Source: Schoenoplectus triqueter | Lineage: Eukaryota; Streptophyta; Magnoliopsida; Poales; Cyperaceae | Assembly: GCA_964058805.1 (NCBI GenBank) | Contig: CAXKVV010000004.1 | Span: 372,001-436,000, forward strand | Length of the DNA: 64,000 bases | Direction of reading: 5' to 3' | Shown here: piece by piece, positions 12,232 through 25,121 of the stretch | How the letters are laid out: the number at the start of each line of letters is the position of its first letter | How positions within the stretch are numbered: the stretch's first letter is position 1 | Position numbers and translations under genes: made by a program | Notes under the pieces: model-generated | Seen by the model: only the letters and a program-made list of their open reading frames with translations | Told to the model about the DNA's origin: nothing | The model's database searches: none

Positions 12232-12650
12232 ACAACCTCCCACCCTCGCCACGTCCCTCCAACCCCTCTCTCTCTCGACACCCCTCTCTTCGCACCTCTC
12301 TGATCTCCCTTCGTCTTTCTCTCGCTGCAAATGAGAAGCATGCCGTAACCCCCCTCTCTTTCGCACAAATACTACACACCGTAAAATCACCTCTATTGGC
12401 TTTCCCAGCCATAGTGCACCGCGAATACGATGAATATGAAGACGGGGAATTGGAGGAGGAGGAAGAAAAAGCAGCAGAGGCGATAAGGGAGGCAAGCCGT
12501 CTAGCGGCGAAGAGAATAAGGGCTCGATCTGATTTCATCGACGACACAGAAATATAGGACGACGAGGAAGAGGAGGAAGACGATGAACCCTACCGTCGCT
12601 CTGATCAGATTCTCATCGTGAATTCGTTGTCCTCAATTCTTTTGTTTACC
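12232..12650 (+). pseudogene. Coding-like relic with acidic stretch, unidentified
   Basis: Right after the hAT element a CT-rich leader-like stretch (12240-12360) is followed from about 12415 by a frame rich in acidic residues: EYDEYEDGELEEEEEK, then RARSDFIDD, then an in-frame TAG at 12556, then DDEEEEEDDEPYRR. No ATG opens this frame. The composition resembles the N-terminus of acidic nuclear proteins such as transcription elongation factors of the SPT5 type, but the match is too weak to name. The CT-rich leader continues the sequence left of the hAT insertion (about 9766-9793), so the transposon probably landed in the leader of this locus. Confidence 0.35.
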
Positions 12651-12919
12651 AGATAAGAATCAAAAATTGATGTCAGAGCACATCGTTGTTCTGCTGAAGG
12701 TTTTTTTTCTTTGTTCTTTTTTTTGTTGCTTTAATTCGCTTTGCAAATTGGCAACGATTTATTTTTTTTTTCACTATTTCTTGATCTATGTCATGAAGTT
12801 TCTCCATCAATTTTATGGTTGAAGTACTTGCGTGATGGAGCAAAAGTGTTCATCTTTCAATCCTCTTCTACAATTACTATGAAGAGATGCCAGGGCGAAA
12901 TCGAAATTTCAGTGGGCGG

Positions 12920-14218
12920 ATTCCACACGAGGCACAACAAGAGGGTACCTTGAGAGAGACATGAAGACCCACACCGAGTCGCAACACACACAACCTATCG
13001 AGATTTCACTATTCCCACAGCAACTCTCTTACTCCTTTTTCTTCTTCATCTCTCTCTCTCTCTCTCTCTTCATGAGAGCAGATGAACAATAGCCAGATGC
13101 AGTAGTGGCTTTGTTGTTGTGTGTGCTGAGTGCTCTTCACAGAATAAGAGAGAAACACTCTTTAGTATCAACCAATTGGGCCTTAGGCTGGGCTGACTTA
13201 ATAAGTTGGGGGAAAAAATCCAACAAATTCCGCCTCCCAACTTATGAGTCGAATTCATACCAACTCATTTTTAGAACAGAATCACTCGGAGGATAACATA
13301 TCACGAATTATCATCATGACACCTACATAAGAGTGATCGATTTACTCTCACCTTCATACAAATATGCAATATGAATATAATATCACAAACTTCTCAAACC
13401 AAGGCCCACAAACTCCCCGTGATTAGCAAATACGGAGGATTCAAATCAGCCCAAAATATCAGAAGTATACCAATTATCTTCTTTCATTCACTGAATTATA
13501 TTTCACATTTGTATTGATATGGCACACAAAACAGCAAATCATGAGTTCAAAACGGAAGCAAATTCAGAGATTAACCTCGAGCTCTGATACCACTTGTTGG
13601 GAACTCGATAAACACAAAATAATTTCATTGAAATATTTTATTGGACGCCTTACGTGCTAAAATTACAATACAATGAGATATGCAAATAATGAAAGTGAAA
13701 AAAATCAGAAGTTATTTAACTACAATGCCGCAATATCAAAAAACTTTGAGAACTATCATTATCATCTCTGCACTACACGTGTGAAAATTTCACTCATGTC
13801 CAATATTGGAGGCTTACTAATTACTCAAGTCTGTTATCATATTTGCATCTTACAAAGGATCCACAAACACGTATTTTCTACTTCCCGTAGAAACATAACA
13901 CAAAGCCACACACCTTGTCATCACCGTATACCGTACACCGATGAATTCCACACGAGACAAGAAGATACCTTGAGGGAGGGATCAAGACACGCTCCGGATC
14001 GCACCACACATAATTGATCGGAATTTCACTACTCCGACGACTACTCTCTTCTTCCTCCTTTTCTTCTTCATCTCTTTCTCTCTTTTTTATGGGGATCTCC
14101 ATTGGTGACTCTGTTGTTTTGCGTGCTCTTCACAGAACAAGAGAAAAAATACTCTCTTTAATATCAACCAATTGGGCCTTAGACAAGGCCGATTTATAAA
14201 TTGGGAGAAAATCCAACA
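12920..14218 (-). mobile_element. Miniature LTR retrotransposon (TRIM-like)
   Basis: Two direct repeats bound a short interior. The right LTR is 13595-14218 (624 bp, TGTTGG...CCAACA). The left LTR is a truncated copy, about 12920-13225, also ending TCCAACA. Read on the minus strand, the right LTR is followed by TGGTATCAGAGC (complement at about 13582-13593), the classical primer-binding site for initiator tRNA-Met, and the left LTR is preceded by a purine-rich tract (GTTGGGAGGCGGAATT). The interior is only about 370 bp and has no gag or pol, so the element depended on proteins of another element. Between LTRs the sequences have diverged clearly, so the insertion is old. Confidence 0.85.
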
Positions 14219-16063
14219 ATATGTAGGTTTTGAATTGTTTTTTTTACTGTAGGTCTTATTTATATTAGTGATCAGACTCAACATCCATTTTTTTTTTAAA
14301 TATCAATGTCCTCTCCCAACATTCGCTCGGTTTGACTCGCGACTTGAGCGATAACGGCAGTGTCACTAACCATTTATGTTAAACACCAAATTCATTTTGT
14401 TTTGCAGATTTTGAATACTATTGCTACAAATGCTCTCAAACGTCTATTTCCGGTAGACTATAGACACTATGAAAATGATATGCATGCGCGTTGAAAGATT
14501 TCACCGGGCACAATGCTTAAGTGCCTTGCTCGGTTTATAACTTGTATATTTTGCCTCTAGTGAGATCCGGACCTCATAATTTTTTTGTGAAAAAGTTTAC
14601 GAAGGTATTCTTAAAATTATAAACTTATAGAGTGATTATAAATTGATTGTATTTTAATTTCATGTAATTGGATAACATATAATATTCCATCAAAGATTAG
14701 GCTTGTAATTAATAGGTCAAGCATCAACGGGACGCGCTCACACGCATTTGTTATTTAGGGAGAAGAGATGGCTTGGAAAATACTTGAATACCTCTAATAT
14801 GGTGCCCTCATGTGTTTCTATCACCTATGACAAACAAAAAAAAACCCTAAAAAACAAAATTATGGTGCCCGTATGTAGATGATGGTGAGTGAAATGAAGA
14901 GCACTGTATCAACAGCCGTAAGTCTTTGGAAGCGGGGAGTACTTAAATGAGAGCGTTGGTTTCACTAGAAAACAATGCATATTCCATTTTCATATTTAGG
15001 ACAGACGCGAAGTAGTATTTTAAAATAGTCAGCTTACTACTTTATGCTCGTATTATGTAGGCCATTGGGTTTACTGCTAATTGATTGATTTTACTTTGGT
15101 TCAGTGTCTAAATCAAATAAGTCCAGAAGTAGTTATGAACTTCAGCAGATACTAGTAGAACTAGAATGCTGTAAACTCATACTCTCACTGGCTGGGATTT
15201 TCCAGTCAGAAAAAGCCTAGGGGAGTAGGATGTGGGAGTGGTTTCTACTTGAATAACCTTCCTTCGTCTATCGTAAGTCTTGCTTGGCTTTGTCCCGAAC
15301 GAACCAAGGATATCAAAATTGTACGACATTTACAATAGCCCAAACTTTTTTTTTTTAGATTTGATGGGATATCAAAGACACTCAAATTGCATAAAATTCG
15401 AAAGACAATTTATATATAAATTCAAAAATAAATTTGTAGCTTTTGTCCATTTAAGATTTTATGAATTTATTTGAAAATTTGTTGTCAAGATTGTCAAAAT
15501 AATAATTGTTAAGGGATCCCATCCTTACTTTATTTACTTAATTGATTTCAGATCCTCATTTGGATCGTTTATGTACTTAATGTACTTAACAGATGTATAA
15601 ATTAATGCAAATACACTGTTTCCGTCAAAAGAATCAATTGTGTTTATTTTCTTTACTTTTCTGAGAAAGTAATTGAACAAATAAGAAAATTTTAAATTAT
15701 TCTTATCTGTATCTTTTTCAAGGCCAGATAGCGGCACATTCCTACAATGCTCCTTTTACTGTTTCTCTATTGTCTGTGGACATCACTCCAAAGTGAACCA
15801 GTGACAGGTTTCCTCGCTTATCTGTAGAGATTACTCAAATGTTCATCGGCAGAAAAAAAAATTAAAAGCAAGAGTAAATGACAGGAATAATACTAAAGCA
15901 CCATAATCAACAGTTTAGGCTTGAGCGAGCCATAACTGGCCGCTAAGTACTACCTCAATTTGCAGAACGGATGCCATGGTGTTGATCTGTGAATCTACAA
16001 TAATTCAGGAGAAATCTGGAAGGCTTCACTTTTCCATTCGACTCAATCACTCAACATTTTTTT
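14219..16063. other. Intergenic spacer downstream of ObgC
   Basis: No supportable gene. At about 15490-15526 lies the right-hand end of a MITE family (TTAAGGGATCCCATCC) that also occurs at 57546-57908; the matching left end is not seen, so this copy is truncated. The rest is AT-rich unique-looking sequence. Confidence 0.5.
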
Positions 16064-19000
16064 CTAGCTAAATTCTGGCCATCTAATGGTTCCCTCATCC
16101 CTTTTGTTTGACCTTGCTTTAGTATGCCCCTTGTTGCTTTTGCTCGAGCTTGCAGAGCTACCCTTTTCAGGCTCATCATGCCAGATCATCTCCATCTGAC
16201 AAAAAATATAATGCAGATGAACCATACATGTCAACTCTTCCATGTATAATTAGGAAATCAAATGTAAGATCCATCACTAAGAAAATTACCTCTCCAACAA
16301 TAACTGTGTCGCCTTCTTTTACACCCTTCTTGATAAGAGATTTATTCACACCACATGCCTCCAGTACATGCTGAAACCTCCTTAATGATTCTGAGTATCT
16401 AGAACAGAACAATAAATATAAGATGAATGTTTGGGCAAGAATCTTTCTTTTTTTTTTGGTCCTAATGGGTTACTAGTTGTGTTCCAAAATGAAATGGATA
16501 CCTCCAGTTTGTCATTTGAACAAACCGTTGGATCCCAGCTCCTACCACATGCCACGCGTTTGAGCCATTTTCATGGATGATTTCAAAATCACTCATGGAT
16601 GTGCTCCTTTCCCTTCTTATTGCATCAGCAACATGATTCAGGTCTTCTGGATCTTGCCACTCTGCTAAGGCAAAATGAATTTTGTGTTAGTAGTTTAATG
16701 TCGAATTTTTTTTTTAAAGTACGAATTAGAAATATAGCTGGTGAGTCCAAGATCAATTATATTTACAATTGGGGGCAACTCGCATAAGTAAACATTCAGA
16801 AGACATGCGAGAATTTAACCATCAGTGTCGGGAAAATGCATGGATCAGAGAATCTGGAGGAACTTTGTGGTACCAATCAGTATTTAAAAGTCTATTAATG
16901 TAGTTCATCACCAGTATATTATGCACGTAGTTCAAGTGATATTATTTGTGCAACAGAAGTTGATGCAAATAGTTCCAGTGTGCTATTTCAAGATAGTGTG
17001 ACCTTCTATTTGTTTTCCCTCCATCCTTTCTTTCTTCAACAGCTCATATGCAGTGCTTATCGCCTCATAGGTCCCCTGTCTGTTGAGAGCACTGATGCAA
17101 TATGGCTCAATTCCCCCACTTTGCAATTTCTCCCTGAACGAATCCCACCTCTGGAAAGCTTCTGGAAGGTCCATTTTGTTGAATAGAACTATACATGGTT
17201 TCTTCGCTAAAGCCGGGCTAAATAATTCCAGTTCTAATCGCACAGCATCAAACTCATATTCTGGTTGCTCCGCTGATCCATCAACTACATGTACCTAAAT
17301 AACAAAAAGTTAACCAATAAATGTGTATTATGTCATTAACAGCAAATGCAGAATGCATAGTTGTGTATTGGTGGTACAGTTTAATGAGAAACACTGTTAA
17401 TCTCAAATTTGCTAGCTGCTGGCTTCACCTGTTCCAGTAAGGTGTCTGTTATCTGTCATAATTTAGCACAATTTTTGGTGCATTTTTGCTCTCTCTCACA
17501 CACACAAAGTATGCACATGCATGGGGGACTAACACAACAAAGAACGTAACCACAATATATGTTCTGGAACCAGATACCACCTCACACTTAACAACTGGCT
17601 AAATAAATCCACTACATCTGGCAAGCAGGCAATGGATCTTGCTCCATTAAATATTTCTGATATTAGACTTACTAAGACAGAGCATCTCTCACTGTGACGT
17701 AAAAATTCATGGCCTAAACCATAGCCACGATGTGCTCCTTCTAGTAACCCTGGGAGATCAGCAACAACCATGGTTGCATCAAAATCTAGTGAGACAACTC
17801 CCAAATTTGGAAGTAATGTTGTAAATGGATAGTTTGCAATTTCTGGCTGAGCAGCGGTTATGGCACTCAGAAATGTACTTTTGCCGGCATTTGGAGCACC
17901 TACAATACCAACATCTGCTACTAGCTTCAACTCAAGATCCAGCCACCTGCAACATGAGAAGACGGTATAACAGCAGTGAACAATTTTCTCTACCAAAATA
18001 ACCATACTAAATGTTAGAATAATGGGATGCTGCATGATACAAGATAGAATATGTGATACAGCATGGTTAGAATTCTTCTGTTGGCAGAAATTACATTTAA
18101 ATGTAGTCTAGAAACATTTCACGATTCATTCTAAAAAGGATATGTACAAATTGAATTAGAATTCTCATATTTTCGAGAAAGCAACAAAGAACTGATTTTC
18201 AACTTTATTTGTCACAAAGACAAAAACAACTATAATGATTTTTTTTCTTTAAACTTTTTTTAATTTTGAAAACTTTACGTTGTTTATTTCAGTTCGTAAA
18301 ACTTTCAAGATTGTACTAAACCTTAGATATTTCAATTAACAAAGAGAGGTTGACTAATATGAAAACATTTGCATTTTGGTCCGAAGTGCAAACGGTTCAA
18401 AATATAACTTCATGTCCAAAATTTTGATTTTTGGTTGCCATTAAATTCTTCATATGAAAAATTTGGGGACACAAAAAAATTTCATTTATAGAGTTTTCTA
18501 AGTAATTGTTTTGGATATTGAAAATAATGTACAAACATTCATTTTTTATTACTATTTTTAAGGCTGATTTTCAAAAACCCAAACCAAATACTTAGAAAAC
18601 TCTATAACAACAACAACAACAACAAAGCCTTTAATCCCGAAACTTAGAAAACTCTAAAATGAAAAAAAAATATCCCCCAATATTTTTATATGATGAATTT
18701 AGTGGGAACCATAAATCGAAATTTCTGACAAAATAAGTTATATTTTGAACCGTTTACATTTTGGATCAAAATGCAAACATTTTCATATTAGTCAGTCTCA
18801 TTAACAAATGTATGATCATAAAGCAAAAGGAGAATTAAAGAAATAAAATAAGCATATATACATTTCAGCGCCTTCTTCACCTCTCTCAGCAATCTTAGGT
18901 ATCTTATTGTTTCCAGACTTAAAAGCTGCATTGCCACGTCCACCACGGCCGCCCGGCAGAAGTAATGCCCTTTGACCTGGTCGCACCAACTCCATAAGAA

Positions 19001-20562
19001 CCTCACTTTTCCCCAACTCGCCTTTCACTGCCTCTCTGACTACTGTACCTGGTGGGACCAACACCACCACATCATCCCCCTTAGCCCCTGCTTGTTTCCT
19101 TCCCTGCCCGTGATCACCCCTCCCTGCTCTGCAACCAGACAGGTCAAAATTACACCTAACAGACTTCATGTTTAACCAATGACAAAAATGATTACTTCAA
19201 TTGAAACCAACAACCAAGCAACCAGCTGGCTAAATGTCGGTTGAGATGAGTGCAATCGCTAGGTGGGCCCTACAAGGGATTTATCTACAGAATTTGCTAA
19301 GTTTGCAGTATCAAAATATGAGGATAAAAGGAACATGCCAATACACCAATGCCAAGTTTGGCGCTCATAATTGACCCAGCAAATATATGAGAAAATCTCA
19401 GTTGCCATGTCTAATACATTTAAGTTGTTTCAGTTTAATTTATTACGACATTCCATTATCTACTTCTACTATTAAAAGTACAAAACTATAACCACCTGAA
19501 ATGCAATGTCTTTCTAAAGGGAAGCAAAGAGTTCATGGAAGGATCAACCTCCAAATAAATATGACCTCCCTGGCCTCCATCCCCGCCAGAGGGCCCGCCA
19601 TAGGGCACAAATTTCTCCCTTCGAAAAGCAACAACACCATTTCCACCATCCCCAGCCTTGACATAAATCTTCGCACTGTCAAAGCATCTCATGACAGCTG
19701 GAACCCCCTTCTCTTTTCCTTCTGTTTCATCCTCTACTTCATCCTCCCACTCTTTGTCAGATTGCGTGGAATTGGCCTCAGTTTTCAGGTCGAAGTCTGA
19801 ATCTAGAAATATCTCATCCTCTTCTGTATTGATCTCCTGCACCTATTAGAAGGATATTAAGAGCACGGCTTTGGTAGGTAGCAGCACCATGATTGTTCCA
19901 AATAAAACAGTTGAAACATCCTGTAAGGTTGTGCTTAATACTGGTGGATACATAATACCACTACCTGGCAGGTATACAGGATTGTACCACACAGATTAGA
20001 AATTCAGGACAGTAAGACCATATAGAGGATGAAAGAAGCCACATATCAGGAATCATACAGATGGGTTGATATGTACCTACCAGTCCGTGTACAGGTCAGG
20101 TTAATACCAGGCACTGTACCAATATCAGTCACCTCGCTAATAAGCTCCAAAGCACATTACTACTTAGAGGCCGGTCGAAAATATAATTACCTCATCTTCC
20201 TCCTCATCTAGTATATCTTGCAAGAAACGAGATGCATTTACGCTCCGTTTGGGTGGGTTCTTCTTCGATAGTGGCGCTTTCTTCTTCGGTTTGTTCTCCA
20301 GCTCAGAAAAGTCATCAATGGTAATCTCCATGGGGGACAAGTCACCGGATAGGTCGTCGTCCATTAGGGGAAGGCGTGTATATGTTGTGGCTAGTATAGA
20401 TGGCTGAAAACTACTGGAGCCAGAGCTAGTAATGGAATTGGAATTAGGTTTACTAGAAGGGGCTTTTCGTTTGGGATTTCCACGCGGCATGGGGCGGGCT
20501 CCGGCGCAGACTGGTCGGAAAGAGGAGAAGGATAAGGCAGTTGTCGCCATCGTTGACAGCAT
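16064..20562 (-). CDS. Obg-family GTPase, chloroplast (ObgC)
   Basis: Plastid Obg GTPase, known in plants to act in plastid ribosome assembly and chloroplast development. Minus-strand exons: 20562-20191, 19842-19496, 19128-18862, 17946-17673, 17294-17003, 16661-16502, 16398-16290 and 16195-16064; all phases agree, giving 650 residues. A Ser/Pro/Lys-rich transit-peptide-like leader is followed by an acidic stretch. The Obg fold begins at about residue 178 ([16 protein letters not shown]). The G domain has G1 GAPNAGKST (345-353), switch YPFTT, G3 DLPG (392-395) and G4 NKMD (459-462). The C-terminal OCT-like domain ends [19 protein letters not shown] used ATG 20562; the next in-frame ATG (20550) or an upstream one (20652) would change only the transit peptide. 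Intron 3 carries a truncated SINE tail. Confidence 0.93.
18605..18641 (-). mobile_element. 37-bp SINE tail with 15-bp target duplication
   Basis: Only the 3' tail of an Au-type SINE is present: read on the minus strand, GGGATTAAAGGCTTTG followed by TTG repeats. It is bounded by a perfect 15-bp direct repeat, ACTTAGAAAACTCTA, at 18590-18604 and 18642-18656. This is a genuine retroposition product truncated to 37 bp, inside intron 3 of ObgC. Confidence 0.8.
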
Positions 20563-22485
20563 TTTGAGCTGACAAAAGAATGTGCGGGTAAATAAATGAT
20601 GGAGAGACGTCGAGAATCGAGATATTTGGAGTTGGATAACACGAAAGCGCATTGCGGGTTGCCGCTATCGGACTGGCCGACTGGGATACAAATTAGCAGA
20701 TAGACCCTTTTTATTATTTTTTATTGTTTTATTAGTTGTCTGGAATTAAGATTTATTTATTTGTTTATAATTCGAACATCATGGGAATTGTTTAAACGAT
20801 GAGCAAAGCTGGTGTATATTTCATAATGGGAACGGGGGAGTTTCAAGTTTTGGAATCATTTTTTATTCTAAGATATGTTTTAACTTTTGGATTAATATTG
20901 AGATTGGAGTAAAGTATAGGATTGAAAATCAGTTGCATCGAGATTGGTGATTAAATACTAATCTAATGATTAAAAAGTGTCTTAAAACCAAAAATGATCA
21001 CAATTCCATGGGACTTCCCTTCCTTTCTTAATAAATATTTTAAGGTAATTATGTTATGAATTAAAATTTGAAAAACGAGATGTAGAGATCGCATTGAAGT
21101 TGTTTCTTTTCATGGAGTACTAAAAAAATCTAAATTTTAGAGTTTTTAATTTTTTTTTTAGATGACTCTGAAATCATAGTGTATATTTGTATATAAAAAT
21201 ATGTTTGTATCTTGTGATATTTTAATATAAAAAATTATTGAGTAATATAAATTAAAATTTAAAAATATTAAAATATATTTTTGGATTAAGCTCATAAAAA
21301 ACATAATGAGCTTAAGAGGTGGAAATCAGGTAGTTCGAGTCGAGTTCAGGTTCAGACGGGTTAGGTCAGGTCAGTTTAACCTTCTGGAAAAAATTAGGTC
21401 GGGCTGGATCGGGTTGGGTTAATTTATATATAGTATTTTTACAGATCTTTAATTAATTTTGATTGGATTATAGGTTATTTGATTTTTGGGTCGAGTCGAG
21501 TTAGATCAGATTCAGGTTAAATCAAGTCAATTTGACTCTCCTAAAAAATTAGATCGAGTCGGATTCTGCAGCCTCTAACCTTATACCATATCACTCTTTA
21601 AACTAAAACTTATACTTTTCTTTCAATTTCTATTCGTATAATTTTGTGCGAAAGAAGAAACAAATGCTATATGCAAACATTTTATGAATGTATGGTAATG
21701 TCACTGATATGGCGATATATTGTATCAAAAAATCGTTTTGTCTTTTAAAATATAATTATTATATATAATTAAATCAATCATTTTATTTATAATCAAAATA
21801 TCATACGATCAAAACTATTTATTCTAATGCTTTTAAACAGATTTAATGAACTCTATGATAAATTTTTAATTAGAAATTTATGTGCAAGTATATTTTGTAC
21901 CCAAATTTTGTTCGGATTTTTCGCTGTAATTAATATTTGAAAATTGATTTCAAAGCGCCAAATCTTTCATATTATTCAAATTATGCTATCAAAACCCACA
22001 AGCATCACCAATTATAAATGCCAACAGAGGTTATTAGTGCAAAACCTTTAGGTTTATTCTAAATATTATTCGTTCACTTTCAAGACCAAGTTATTTAATT
22101 ACTGTAAAATCCACCTTTTTTATTTACGTCGGCCCGAATTCTTGATGTGTTTTTACTTCCCCGAATTTGCATGCTCTCAACACTCGGAGGCGACTCTATT
22201 TTGCTTAATAACTTATTTTGAGTAATAAAGGACTAAATACTTTTTTTTTCAATAAGCTCCAGCTGTTAAATGAATTCTGAACTTCTTTATGCTGAAAATT
22301 ATTATTTTAGTCAATATTTTTACTTGACAATTTATTCTAAAGAGACCAACTAACTATACCCCAAATATGTACCCCGATCTGCACCCCAACTGAAAAAATC
22401 GTTGACCATGTTGATTACGTTCTCAAACAACAACAGACCATCCGTCTGCGGACGATCATCGAAGTCTTAATACTGGAGAAATAAA
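20563..22485. other. Spacer and probable ObgC promoter side
   Basis: The first few hundred bases must hold the ObgC promoter (minus strand); I see no clear TATA box. The rest is AT-rich. A stretch at about 21310-21580 with many GGGTC/GAGTC words is related to the repeat at 1186-1440. No gene is supported. Confidence 0.5.
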
Positions 22486-23020
22486 GTCTTAATATCTAGT
22501 ATATCAAGTAATATTTTAAACTTAAAATTTATATTTGGACGACAATTAAGATATAGGCAAGTATTTATATATGAATATCAATATCTTAAAACTGAATGTC
22601 TCTAGTCTAAACAAGAGAAATACGACGTCTTAATATCTAATATTATAAATTATATTTTAAATTAAAATTTATAATTGAACGACAATCAAGATATTGATAA
22701 GTATTTATACTTGAACCTCATTATCTTAAAATTGAATATCTCAAGTTTTAACACGAGAAATACGATGTCTTAATATTTAATATTATAAATTATATTTTGA
22801 ACTTAAATTTTATATTTGAGCACCCATCAGGATATAGATAAGTATATATACCTAAACTTTAATGTGCTAAAATCAAATGTTTCAAGTCCTAACACACAAA
22901 AAATGATGTCTTAATATTTAATATTATAAGTCATAATTTTGAACTTTAAATTTATATTTGAACGTCCATCAGGATATGAACAATTCTGTATTCATAAACT
23001 ATAATGTCTTAAAATCTAAG
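22486..23020. repeat. Tandem repeat, about 141 bp, four copies
   Basis: Four head-to-tail copies begin with GTCTTAATAT at 22486, 22627, 22767 and 22908 (periods 141, 140 and 141), each followed by conserved words such as ATTTATATTTG and CATCAGGATAT or variants. Copies have diverged by roughly 15-25% by eye. Isolated GTCTTAATA motifs continue to about 23500, suggesting an older, decayed extension of the array. Confidence 0.85.
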
Positions 23021-25121
23021 TCAACAATAATTATTTAGTCTCTTATTTGAATATCAAAAAGAGTTATACAATTAAATTTCTATTTTGGATAAGCCGTTAA
23101 CAATAAGGATATAATGTCTATTGTATACAAAGGTAGAAACAACCACCCGATGAATTCAAACTGCTCATTAAATAATAACGGTTCTTCTGAAACTCTCTAG
23201 ATCGTTCTATGGACGATATTCAAAATCTTAATATCTAATATTTAAAATCTTAAGGGCTATCATATGATGTCTTAATGCATAATGCTATAAGTCTTTTTCA
23301 GTTTTAAAGGATATAAAAATCTCAAATATTTATTAAATATTATTTAAACTAAATATTTATATCTAATGTAACAAGTAAGAAATAATGTCTTAATAAATTT
23401 TACCTAAAATAATATGTAATTTATATTCGATATAAAATCTCATAAATAAAGTCTTAAAATTTAGCATTATAAGTTTTAAGATCATTCATTTGATGTCTTA
23501 ATATATATTAACATAAATCTTACTTTTAATTTGAATAATATATAATTCAAAAAATATTTATCAAACACTCCTAGAGCCAAATCTCCATATCTAATTATTC
23601 TCATCTTAAGACTTAATAATTAAATTCTTAATGCTGATTAATAAAATATATTTTACTTTAAAGATTTAAAATTTCATAATATTTTCTAAATATAGATATT
23701 CTTATTATTTTAACTAAAACCTTACAATTGATAAATTTATATTTAGTATTTTTTTAATATCTTAAGACCTTATAATTTATAGTTATAAAAAAAATAATCC
23801 TAATAAATAATAAAAAGTATCTTTATATCTCATATCATTAAGTCATAATATTGTCAAGAATATATAATAGATATGTAACACAAAATAATATTTTTAAAAT
23901 AATTATGACAAAAAATTTAATATTTAATATAAATAACTCTTAATATCTATCATAACACATCTTATTATATCATTCAAAATATAATTTATAGTTTAGTCTT
24001 AATTTTCACTATTATAAATAAATCTAAATATATATTACATACACGCTTCAATATGTAGTATACATTTACTGACTAAAATTTATATTAATATATCATTCAA
24101 AATATAATTTATAGTTTAGTCTTAATTTTCATTAGTACAAATAATATAGTCTCTATTAGTTTTGTGTTGAAGTTTATTCAATCTCATTTCTCAATATTAC
24201 GATCAAGTCTTCATAGTTTGTATAATAATATTTTATACCTAGTATAATTAAGTCTTCATACATATTATACTAAGTCTAACGCATATATATTTAGTATAAT
24301 AAAATATCTTTTTGTGTTCTCTCTTATCTCTCAAACAATTCATTCGAATGAATACTTAAATTTTATTTTCTTACTCTCAGAAATTGATTTAGATTCACTT
24401 CTTGATCAACCGAACTTCAAAATATGAGTTTCAACACATTCTCTTTGTGCATGAGAAGTGAAATGGTGATCCAAACACTTAGAATATTTGAGAACTTGAT
24501 TAAAACTCCACATATCATCTCATTGGCCTAAAGAAAAGATTTGATTAATCAATTGAGATTCACCCGCATTAAATTGCTCCAATCGAATTTCTAACCGAAA
24601 TGCTTTCTCCCTTGATTTCTCCCAAATCTTTGATCCATTTAATATGTAATTTATCTCATTGTGTTCTCCTCGTCGTTAGTTTTTCAACGATATATAGCAT
24701 GAAGGATAACTCTCAAAGATGAGAGAGATCATTGGAGTTTTGGTTCAAACGGGTCAAGTACGTGACTTGCGTTTTTTTATTTTTCTGTCAAATTCAAATT
24801 GAATAACAGTTAAAAAATAGTTAGTTTAGTTAAGATAATTGAGGTATAGAATGGAGTATAGAAAACTTTTCCCTATTCTAAATTTTATGCCAAATCTTTT
24901 GTGATAATTTGAATAGTATGCTTTTTGCTCAGTGTAAATGGAAAATAGGTCCGATCTCTTTAAGAGGATGTGCAAATCTTGTTTCTACAAGAGACATTTG
25001 GGGAAAACAATTCAAAGTAATGAGATTTTTATATCAAAAAATAATAAATAGTACGATTCTAGTTGTCAGCGAAGTAATACAGAACTCACATATGACCCAA
25101 TTTGAGCTATGTTGATACTAA
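23021..25121. other. Very AT-rich decayed repeat region
   Basis: No gene. Scattered degenerate copies of the neighbouring 141-bp repeat occur to about 23500. A 42-bp near-exact direct repeat (containing AATATAATTTATAGTTTAG) occurs at about 23977 and 24092. Between 24300 and 24900 the composition becomes more balanced, but no protein family is recognisable. Confidence 0.5.

Noticed and set aside
12138..12547. Minus-strand open frames (Ser-rich) opposite the acidic relic
   Set aside because: They are the complement of the GA-rich/acidic coding-like stretch and the CT-rich leader; no independent support.
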